Of a stretch of 17,422 nt of DNA, positions 1 through 8,560 are shown one piece after another (positions within the stretch are counted from its first letter, which is position 1; each line of letters starts with the position of its first letter). The stretch is from Acanthamoeba lenticulata (taxonomy: Eukaryota > Discosea > Longamoebia > Acanthamoebidae). Location: NCBI GenBank assembly GCA_002179805.1, contig NAVB01001399.1, positions 1 through 17,422 of the forward strand, in the 5' to 3' direction. The position numbers and the translations under genes were made by a program. The notes under the pieces were generated by a model. The model did no database searches and was not told where the DNA came from. It worked only from the letters and a program-made list of their open reading frames with translations.

Positions 1-272
1 CAGCGCGCCGGCAATGGCAATGGCGGGCGCGCCGCGGACCTTCATGCTGCGGATGGCCTCCCAGCCATCCTCGGTGTTCTTCACTTCCTCATACTCGGAC
101 ACCAGAGGCTGTTGCTCCCCCCCCCCCCATCACATAAGCAGACATTCGGAAAGGTCGCAGATGCAATAAATGAAATAGCAAACGTTAAAACGTTCGTTAT
201 AACTGTACATACCAACTTCCTCTGCTCAAGAAGTTCGAGTTTGCCATTCCTGAATGAGGAAAGACGCATCAT
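1..272 (-). CDS. MRI1: Methylthioribose-1-phosphate isomerase, 5' part (runs off left edge)
   Basis: Enzyme of the methionine salvage pathway that isomerises 5-methylthioribose-1-phosphate to the ribulose form in the cytosol. Exon 1 is 272-213 and encodes 20 residues ([20 protein letters not shown]). A 104-nt intron (212-109, donor GTATGT, acceptor CAACAG) follows, then exon 2 from 108 to the window edge. The joined 56 residues match the family N-terminus: a short strand of the type 'aIRys.gsL.iLdQ..LP', then the conserved block [18 protein letters not shown] (residues 39-56), the family's W-E-A-I-R-x-M-x-V-R-G-A-P-A-I signature. Catalytic residues lie further downstream, outside the window. 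Two in-frame ATGs (272 and 269) could start the protein. The intron has a 12-C run (117-128) next to its acceptor. The related eIF2B alpha/beta/delta fold is less likely because the RGAPAI block is specific to MTR-1-P isomerase. Confidence 0.87.
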
Positions 273-620
273 AATGCGTTTGTGAGAAGATTGCGCAAAT
301 TACAGGACCCTTCACTGCTGAATTTGAACGGACCGGTAGCGGATGGACTCGAGCATAGCGGCAGTAGATTGCATGGTGGGAGGGTAGAGAGCAAACACGC
401 AGAGTCGGGTAGCAAAAGAACGAAACGGCGAGAGGCGGACCGCTCCCTACGCCGGAGTTGTAAAAGCTTATTTTACATATTTTGAGAAGCCGCTGCCCGT
501 GTTGAGGACAGCTTGGCGGCGTGTAAAGGATAAGAACAAAAACTCACATCCTTCTTCGTGCTTTTGCTCGCTTCGTGGTCCATAAAGCCTAACTCCTCGA
601 ATGAAGGAATCGAGCAAGTC
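273..620. other. Intergenic region between the glycosyltransferase 3' end and MRI1
   Basis: This 348-nt stretch separates two minus-strand genes. It must hold the glycosyltransferase 3' UTR and the MRI1 promoter. An AT-rich patch around 467-485 (AAAATAAG on the minus strand) may mark cleavage/polyadenylation, but there is no canonical AATAAA. Short open frames on both strands show no family resemblance and I do not call a gene. Confidence 0.5.
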
Positions 621-2298
621 TCACGCCGTCGAGAAGATGAAGTGAATCGGCTCAGCTGGGCGTTCGGCAGCAGCAGTCGTGTTGTACACAAACTTGTGCA
701 CGATGCCGAAGACCTGTTTCGCTTCCTCCTGCATCCCCGAAAAGGTGAACTGCTCGGCAGTCTCGACTAAGCGACGGAACCTGTGGAGAAGCCACAGTAA
801 GTACGCAATCAACGGCAGAGTTGCGATTGGACGCACTTTATCTTCTTGAGGTCGAGGTTGTCGTAAGGTCTAGGCTTCAGCAGATCGGCGGCGTATTGAT
901 AAATGGCCCACAAAGGGTCATCTTCCAAAGGCTCACCTGCGTGAAGAATGCGTTAGGTCTAATACGAGAGCAGTGGGGTTGAAAGGACTCCGTACCATTG
1001 AGGAGCTTGGCCAGCTTGAACTTAATGTGTTCGTTGTGCATACCCATAATAGCAACTCGAACGGGGTGTTCTTCCGTCAGCTCCTGCGCAATTAGTGATT
1101 GGTGAGCTGATGGTTCGAAGCGGTGTCCCGGAGTAGAGATGACATACCTCTGGAGACCGGGGAGCCACCTTGGGATCCACGGAGAACTTGGCGGCCTGCT
1201 GATCAAGCGAATTGCCAGGGTACCTCTTGTACACCACCGTTTCCTACAGGGTTTGTTTCTTGTTAGACGCGTTTGGTGGATGCTACAAAGACAAGTCAAG
1301 TCATACCTCCGACATGATGGCCATAGGTGCGCCAGCAGCGCCGTAGGCCAGGAGGTAGCCGACATCTTGATGTCTCGTGAACACTCCCTGCTCCGGGAAG
1401 CCTTCGATAAACTGGTGCACTTTTCTCCACAGAGCCCGTGTGAGCGGGATGGTGCCCTCCACCTTCTCCTTCCACCGAGGGTGAATGTTATCGATTTCCA
1501 CTTTGGCCTTGGTTTGAATCTGCATTGTTCAGTTAGCATATTCACAGGTGCGCCATCCTTCACGTATGCTGGTCTACCATGGCCAGTTCTGGCTTGCGGA
1601 TGAGCGTCGTAAAGCTCACGGCGATGTGCCTTTCCAGGTAAAGGTCATCTGAGTCGCAAAAGAACAGCACATCACCAGACGACTCGCGAACGCCAAAGTT
1701 TCTGGCAGCCCCACCCAGCACGTTGTGCTGCATAGACACCAACTTCCACCTACCAAGTCCACCCACGGGCAGAGACAGGTCAACTTCCATTGCACACTGA
1801 CTGAAGGCTTTTTGAAAGCGGGCGGAGTGGAGTACGTGGGGTTGGACATGTTCAGCCTCCTCTGTTGTTCGATAAAGGCCATCACGCGTGCGACTGTGTT
1901 GTCGGTCGAGGCATCGTCAACAATCACAACCTCTCCCTTGAACTGCAATGCGTCACATGAAGAAGGGTGAGATGAAATTAAAAGCAGGTAAAAAGCAGAG
2001 AAAAGGTAAGTACCGCGTTGCCTCCACGGTCGTTGAAATACTTGATGCTGTCCGCAACGCTCTGGAGAGTAGCCGTCACGAAGGGAGCCGTATTGTGGGC
2101 TGGAATAATAACCGAGTACGACGGTTGCTGCCCCGGCTTGTCCCAAGCCCAAAAGCTCTGGGGGAGGCGGAGCGCTACTTCCTTGGCAGCCTGGGCAGGC
2201 TGGCCGGAAGTATCGGCAGGAGTGTTCTGCTGAGCCAAGGCAGCCACAGCCAGCAGACCCAGAAGCAGGGCACAAAGCGATAGTCCTCGTGCAGCCAT
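621..2298 (-). CDS. Secretory-pathway family 2 (GT-A fold) glycosyltransferase
   Basis: Predicted 406-residue enzyme transferring a sugar from a nucleotide-sugar donor; acceptor unknown. Exons: 2298-2014, 1942-1836, 1749-1578, 1519-1307, 1243-1148, 1083-996, 936-837, 780-621. The protein opens with a hydrophobic signal peptide (residues 7-22, likely cleavage at ALA|QQ). GT2 landmarks follow: YSVIIPAHN (61-69, first Rossmann strand), VIVDDAS.D (uridine-binding Asp pair near 104-105), GGAARNFG (143-150) and the metal-binding DxD as DSDD (163-166). A C-terminal half follows with a likely catalytic-base region near residues 230-240 (FTRHQDVGY). No second membrane helix is seen, so a luminal or secreted soluble enzyme is predicted. 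The start is the ATG at 2298; no better upstream ATG is visible. Intron 2 could also use an acceptor 51 nt upstream (35-nt intron), adding 17 residues; the 86-nt form suits the fold better. Cyst-wall or glycoprotein synthesis is only a guess. Confidence 0.85.
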
Positions 2299-2765
2299 TT
2301 GAGGGGCAACCAACCTTCGTCTTTGCAGCTAAGGGCGCAGAGGGTGAAGAGGTTTTTGTCCATCCTTACCTAAAACCGCAAGGGAAGAAAAAAAAAGAAG
2401 AAAAGATGTGCCGAGGATAACCAAGAAAAGGACAAAAGGTAAGGGCGAGGAGTGGTGGGGGTGGTGAGGCGAGAGAGCTTGCAGGTTAGTGGTGGTGATC
2501 ACCTCCGTGTGCGTGCAATGAGGCCAGGCATGCAAGACTGTTGGCGCACGAAGAACGTTGGCCGTTGAGGGGGCTGAAGCGGGAGGAGCCAGTGGAATTT
2601 AGCGCGCCTCCACAAAGGACGACAACCACAAGCCCCGCCATGACTCCCCGTTGCGGGCGACCAACAGTTCCTCAAGTTTGAACGAGAAGGAGAAAGGAGA
2701 CGTTAGGTGGTCGTAGCGCGCAGCCAGAAGGAAAACAGCAGTACTGTGTGTTGCTCGCTCTCTTC
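2299..2765. promoter_or_regulatory. Divergent intergenic region (shared promoter space)
   Basis: This 467-nt region lies between the start of the minus-strand glycosyltransferase and the plus-strand LRR-RapGAP gene, so it should hold both promoters and 5' UTRs. It has a purine-rich A tract (about 2379-2408) and GC-rich flanks. I found no convincing TATA box, tRNA or conserved reading frame. A short 5' UTR intron or additional 5' coding exon of either gene cannot be excluded. Confidence 0.45.
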
Positions 2766-5700
2766 ATGGAGCTACCACGGCCTGGGCAAGAGGAGGACGT
2801 AGAGTTCGTCAGTTCGTATGCGCTAGCCGGTGGTGCACCCCCTTCTGCATCCTTGCTTAGCATCTCGCTGGCCTCTTCGACCTCCTACGAGAAAGCTTCA
2901 ACCGGCTCCAGGTTCTTTCAGAAAATGACCAGCTGTACCTTCGCACTTTTCGCTCCCCCCACCGAGACGAATGCCCCAAGGGCTCGCTGCGGTGATCTGC
3001 GGAAGAAGTCATGTCTCATGTTGCGTGGTGGTGTGTGTGCGTGTGTGGTGTATATCGCACCAGTCACCAAGAAGGACAAGCTGCTGCCGCGCCACGCATC
3101 CAGCCCAGTCTTCAAATACGACAACAGTCTGCCCGTGACGCCGCGCACGCGCGTGGACTTTGGCAGCGAGCTCTCGAGCGACGACGATGGTGACGACGAA
3201 GTGGATCACCAAGAAGAGGAGGAAGCGCTCTTTACGTTGTGGGAACGGCGTGTGGTGCGCATGGTGGTAGACAACGCGATCACGCGGGTAGACCTGCGGC
3301 GCCTGCGCCTGCCAGCCTTCCCCGCGGGCTTGCTACAGGCAACCACCGTGGTCACCGACTCGGGGACCGGAGAACCCGTCCTTGAGGAGGCTCTCGTCAC
3401 CTCATCTTCCTTGTTGGATGCGCGCCTGCGAAAAGGTAAAGGTACGTAGTCATGGCAGCCCAATTAGGACTCCTCATCTCGAGCTGGCGAAGAGAAAGAG
3501 TTTCTTATGGACACTCGTCTGTGTGGCCCCCTCTTCCATTCCAGAGAAAAAGAGCGGCAGCGGGCGGGTAATGACCCGGATGAGCCCAGCCTCCTTCGTC
3601 GAGGTGCTCGATCTGCGACACAACCGCATCACGTCCCTGCCCGATGACATCGCGCGGTGCGCACGGCCCTTTTCCACCACCGAAACGTGTCCTTGGACAT
3701 GGAAACTGAAATCCTCGTTTGTGTCGTTTCAACCCCACCAGGATGAGTGTCCTGCGCGTGCTCAGCCTCGCGTACAACAAGCTAACGCAGGTGCCGCCCG
3801 CCCTGTTCGAGCTGAGCAACGTACGTACCGTTCCCTATGTATTCAGCCACTTGTGTTTCATCGCTCATGAAAATGAACCAATCCGCTGTGACACGGGTGT
3901 GGTAATGCGCAGCTGCAAACACTGGACCTTTCTTGCAACAAGCTGTCGTCGCTGACTGCCGACGACTCGCTGATGGAAAAGATGGTCTCCCTCAAGAATC
4001 TCGTACTGGATTCGAACCAGTTCGTGTCGCTGCCGTCCTCGCTCAACAAGCTCACCGCTCTTCAGTTCCTGTCGGTCCGGAAGAACCAGATTTCTTCCAA
4101 CCACGTCGCCTCGGACCTCTCCGGTAAGCGCTCATCTTTTCATCATTTTAATTGATATATTTACGGGTCTTTCAGGAATGGTGTCGCTGGAGGGGCTTGA
4201 CTTGTCATCGAACAAGCTGGGCGAGATCCCGCGCCAGCTCTGCGCCTTCCCGCGCTTGCGCTACCTGGCTCTGGCCGATAATCAACTGACTTACATCCGC
4301 GAGGAGATGCCCATCGCGTCGCTCTCGGCTCTCGCTGTGCTCGTACGTGTGTGACACAAGTCGTCATTCACATAAAGGCTCTCATCTCATATGCATCGCC
4401 ACGCAGGACTTATCCAACAACATGCTCTATGAGGTCGGCCCTCAGGCTGCCGCCAACCTATGCGCTCTACGTATGGCTCTGCTTCCCTTCACGCAGTAAT
4501 TTGGCCGGCCACAAACAACTGACTTTGTGGGCCGCGCACAGCCAACTTGACCGAGCTTCGGTTGACGAACAACCAGCTCCAAGCTCTGCCAGAGGCCCTC
4601 TCGCAACTCCTGGAGAAGGGCGTCCTGTCCGTGGACGACAACGAAGCGCTGGCCAACGGCGGCGAGCTCTCGGAGATGGGCATTGCGCGGAGCTACCCGA
4701 TGCTGGGGCGCAACCGGGGCCTCCACAAAAAGGCCTCGACGCAGGACATCCGCGAGTTCCTGGGCGTCTACTCGACCGCCGCCTCGCGCAACTCGATCAA
4801 CGTCGCAGTCAACCCGCTCGCCATTGAGACCCCCATCACTAGGTACGCGTCTTGTCGTGCTCGCCGTCTCTTGCCTGTATGCGTGCTCACCCGGGATGTG
4901 GGACAGTCCGCGCTTTGACGGCGGGGCTAAGGACGAGGCCGCCGGCGCCGACAGCTCGCAGGAGACCCGTGAGACACGCAAGAAAAAGGCCGACAAGAAG
5001 AGTGCGAAGAAGAAGGGCAAGGACTCGACGTCCCGCGGGACCAAGTCGGGCAAGGGCCGGGCGGCGCGTCGGCGCAACAGCAGCAGCGAATCGTCCAGTA
5101 AGAGTGCCAACGGCACCGTGCGCCGTGGGAGCGACGCGGATGCCGAGTGGCACGAGGCGTGGAAGCGGCGGAGCGGCGGCAAGGCCAAGTCGGACTACTC
5201 CGAGGGCGAGGGCCAGCACGACGGCGACGATGACGACGTCGAGAGCGGCTACGAGTCGAGCAAGTCGAACGCCAGGGATGACCTCACCGAGGACGAGTCG
5301 TCGTACTCGTCATCGGAGGGCTCGTCGCCGTCATCGGGCCCGTCGTCGGGCATCAAGAAGAAGGGCAAGGCCATCCTCGAGTTCATCTCGCGCGACCGCA
5401 TCAAGCGTGACGACGAGGCCTCCGACGAGCCCGCGACGCGTTCCAGCTGGCTCTGGCGCAAGGGGTCGCGCGAGAAGGTCACCGAGCGCGACAACACCAT
5501 CTCCCCCGCGACCGTCGGAACAGCGGCCGGCGAGGACAGTTGCGAGCCGTTTGCCAGTTCGTCCAGTTCGAGTCAGCCGTCGCCCCGAGGACCTTTGACC
5601 TCGACGGGGAGCCTGGCCCAAGGGCTCGTCCTCCCGTGCGCGGGGTGGCGCATCCACGGCACGAGCTCGCGACTCGACTCCTGTACGAACCGTAACTTAT

Positions 5701-8403
5701 TTTTATTTATTTATGTTTTATGCGGTCTCAAGTCTCATGATCTCGTGGACAGTGCCGCAAAGCAAGCATGCTCAAGGGGCGGAGGAGCGATATCAGCTGG
5801 AGGAGGAGGCCAACTACTCGTTTGCCTACCGTGACTTGTTCTTCCCGTCCCGGCACGCCAACTTTATGGGGATCGACCCCGTGCTTGGACCGGTCACCAT
5901 CTCCATCCTCAAGACGCGAGACCCGCGCGATGGCTCCTTTCTCTACATCATGCGCTACGATCAGGTGCCTACTTACACTGCTGCTCTGCCTCGAGGCCTG
6001 CTTGAGCTCACCACAACTTGCCACGCACATCGTGCAGAGCACGAGCGTGGGCCACATCCCGGCCGAGTGTTATCGCCGGCGCAGAGGGCGGAGCGCGGCG
6101 CTGCTGTCGGCCCTCAAGAAGGCCATTCACCCGACCTTGGCTCATGCCAGCCTCGCTAGCGTCAAGGTTCCGGCCCTTTCCCTCATCTGGACTGGAGCCT
6201 CATCATTCATCATGGTCATCATACAATTCCCTGGACAGGACGAGGAGTGCAAGGCAGAACTGCTCAAGCTGGAGGAGCAGATGCTAGTGGCTGCGCACAA
6301 GTTTGGCGTCATCTTCGCCAAGGAGAACCAGATCACCGAAAATGAGCTCTTTTCCAACCGTGCGTGGAGCGCCTCTCCTCTTCCTCGCCCTGCGTCCCAC
6401 CCATCGCTCACGCTCGTGAAATGCTTCGGTTCTTTTATCCGTGACAACACCAACAGAGGAAGGGGACGACGCCTTTGAGGCATTCCTGGAGCTTCTCGGG
6501 CCCAAGATCGAGCTGAAGGGCTGGAAGGGCTATACGGGCGGACTCAACACCGGCAGTAAACCTTCCCCCCCCCCCAACGCTGTCGTCAGCATCGTTATCT
6601 TCATCGCGGATGTCACGTGACGTGTCTTCTCTCTTCTCTCGTGCTATGCAGAGAGCCAGTCCGATGGCACCCACTCGGTGTTCACGCAGTGGAAGGGTCT
6701 TGACATCATGTTCCACGTACGTGTACTCAGCGGAAGTTGGCGCCGCATGTTGTCGTCTGGATGCAAAGAAACATGAGCGCGCTGACCGTGGTGGCATATC
6801 CGGACAGGTCTCGACGATGATCCCCTACAACCCCAAGGACGAGCAGCAGATCGGACGCAAGCGGCACATCGGCAATGACGTGGCCGTGCTGGTCTTTGTG
6901 TCGGGCAAGACACCCTTCTCGCCCATCTCCATCCAGTCGCAGTTCAACAACGTGTTCATTGTCGTCCAGCTCATCTCCCCCGACGACTCCACCTCGCCCA
7001 CCGTACTGCTCCCTCCTTGCCTCTTTATCGTTCCTCTTCCTCTTCCTCTCTCGCTTGTCACTGATGATTATTGTGGGGGACGACCATCAGGACGAGGCCG
7101 GGTACAAGGTGGCGGTGACGGTCAAGAGCAACATCCCCGACTTTGGACCAACGCTGCCGGAACCGCCGGTCTTCTACGATCCAGCCGACTTCCGCGAGTT
7201 CTTGCTCACCAAACGTACGTCGCAAGCCTGCCTGCCCCACAGACTGCAGTCGCTCGCTTACTCTCGTATCAATCGATCATCACCCCGAAAAAACAGTTGT
7301 AAATAGCGAGCGAGCGGCGTACAAGCGGAACCAACTGGGCGTGTCGATCCAGCGCACGCGGAACATCCTCCTCCTGGAGCTCATCAAGAAATTCGCCCCC
7401 GACGTGCGTGACCGCTTCTTGCTTTTCCTTTTGCCTCTCCTTCTACTGTAGCAGACTGGACCCAACTGACACCACGACGTGTCTGCGCATGCAGAAGCTC
7501 GAGGCCAACGAGGCGCAGGCCGAGAAGACTCGCACCAGGTACGCAGTGAATTCAATGTCACCCCTCCACCAGCAGGTGGCTGACGCCTGGCGTTGGTGCA
7601 GGTCGCAGTCCGACTCGGCGGCCTCGTCATCTTCATCTTCGGCCACTTCAGCCTCGTCGTCATCCTCGTCGTCGTCCAGCGTGGGGGGCATGGCGTGGAC
7701 GCAGGCCGGCATCCTCGGGACGGCGCCCCACAAACGGCGCAAGAACGCGACCCTCCCGACGGGCTCCACCGCGCCCATGCTCTTTTCGTCGAGCGAGCGT
7801 GACGTGCCGCTGCTGTCCCCGTCGGCGTCTTCATCGTCGTCATCTTCTTCACTCTCAGCCTCCGCGGGCGCCTTCTCCCGGACGTCGGAGACGTCGCCTC
7901 GGGGCAAGCAACCCTCCGTCCCGTCCCTGGCCCTGCGGTCCAGCAGCGGCGGCAGCGGCACGGATCGACCAGGCTCGGCCAGAAGTGGAAGCATCAGCGC
8001 CAGCGGCAGCACGGACCGGCCGGGCTCGGCCAGAAGTGGAACCATCGGCAGCAGCAGCGGGCAGGCGTCCGGCCCTTCGCCGCGCCACTCGCCCGGTCCG
8101 TCACCGCGTGCGGGCCATCTCACGCCGCACACGCTCAAGCGCAACACCTCGCGGTCAAAGATCGAGCAGCAGGCCACCGCCCTCGCTGCGCCTTCCTCGG
8201 GATCCAACTCGCCGCGCACGCCGCGCAACGGCTCGTCCTCCACGTCTTCGTCGTCATCTTCCACGACGACTTCTTCATCGTCATCATCTATGCTCGCCAG
8301 CAGCCACAGCGGCCCCTCGGTCGTGGCCGACGACCAGCTGACCAGCATCAAATTTTGGAAGCGGACGAAGCGCGCTAAGTCCTGCGGTTCGCGAGACAAG
8401 TGA
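2766..8403 (+). CDS. Leucine-rich-repeat protein with Rap GTPase-activating (RapGAP) domain
   Basis: Predicted 1427-residue GAP for Rap-type small GTPases. Exons: 2766-3441, 3545-3656, 3742-3820, 3913-4123, 4176-4342, 4407-4470, 4542-4842, 4907-5682, 5753-5964, 6038-6166, 6239-6359, 6457-6555, 6652-6716, 6808-7002, 7091-7214, 7297-7403, 7495-7538, 7602-8403. An acidic N-terminus is followed by about nine short LRRs of the LxxLxLxxNxLxxLPxxL type (residues ~240-480), then a Lys/Arg/Ser/Asp-rich linker (~540-780). The RapGAP domain (~800-1145) includes FMGIDPVLGPV, IELKGWKGYTGGL, MFHVSTMIPY and RKRHIGND. Asn1027 of the last motif matches the catalytic 'Asn thumb' (Asn290 of Rap1GAP), so activity is expected. 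A poly-Ser, Pro-rich tail runs to the TGA at 8401. The first ~100 residues are uncertain: the stretch 2992-3063 may be a 72-nt intron and translation could start later (e.g. ATG 2925). Donor 1 could also be 3436. Confidence 0.92.
3024..3052 (+). repeat. GT-rich microsatellite
   Basis: Degenerate (GT)n/(GTGC) tract near the 5' end of the LRR-RapGAP gene. It sits inside a 72-nt stretch (2992-3063) with intron-like ends (GTGATC...CACCAG) and is probably intronic; translated in frame it gives only low-information Gly/Cys/Val residues. Confidence 0.6.
7614..7680 (+). repeat. TCN trinucleotide (poly-Ser) tract
   Basis: Imperfect TCG/TCA/TCT repeat coding a Ser-rich run at the beginning of the RapGAP tail. 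Similar tracts recur at about 7826-7860 and 8232-8293 in the same exon. The reverse strand of these repeats produces long spurious Asp/Glu-rich open frames. Confidence 0.75.
7951..8049 (+). repeat. 51-nt tandem duplication in the RapGAP tail
   Basis: Two adjacent 17-codon units share the core TDRPGSARSG at a 51-nt spacing (for example CTCGGCCAGAAGTGGA at 7974 and 8025). Differences between copies are mostly synonymous third-position changes, so the peptide is better preserved than the DNA. The function is unknown; Ser/Arg/Pro content suggests phosphorylation or 14-3-3/SH3-type docking, an inference only. Confidence 0.75.
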
Positions 8404-8560
8404 GCACTCTTTTCCTCAAGAATATTGTTTTGGCATTCCAGCAGAATTTTCGCGGGGAACAATGTTTTTTCTTTGTTCATTTTCTCTAGGTAGACCGAGC
8501 CAAAAGGACAGACCTGTAGAGCTACAGCTCAGTGCGCACACGTTCAACTCGCTACGAGAC
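8404..8560. other. Short intergenic region, RapGAP to mutase
   Basis: This 157-nt spacer separates two head-to-tail plus-strand genes. It contains an AT-rich, pyrimidine-rich patch (about 8460-8490) ending in TTTTCTCTAG, which resembles a splice acceptor and may mark a 5' UTR intron of the mutase gene or simply the RapGAP 3' end. No ORF of interest. Confidence 0.4.

Noticed and set aside
1751..1785. Extra 17 residues between exons 2 and 3 of the glycosyltransferase
   Set aside because: Would need a 35-nt intron, shorter than others here, and would interrupt the usual GT2 spacing between the DDAS and DSDD motifs; kept only as an alternative.
2299..2313. N-terminal extension of the glycosyltransferase to 2313
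   Set aside because: The upstream codon is TTG, not ATG; the ATG at 2298 places the signal peptide correctly.
2748..2765. Start of the RapGAP protein at a GTG at 2748
   Set aside because: Eukaryotic nuclear genes start at ATG; the first in-frame ATG is 2766.
4852..5598. Arg-rich open frame on the plus strand
   Set aside because: Shifted frame of the Ser/Lys/Asp-rich linker exon; Arg/Ala/Pro bias is an artefact of GC-rich sequence.
7443..8480. 345-codon acidic open frame on the minus strand
   Set aside because: It is the complement of TCN serine repeats in the last RapGAP exon and has Asp/Glu runs expected from that repeat.
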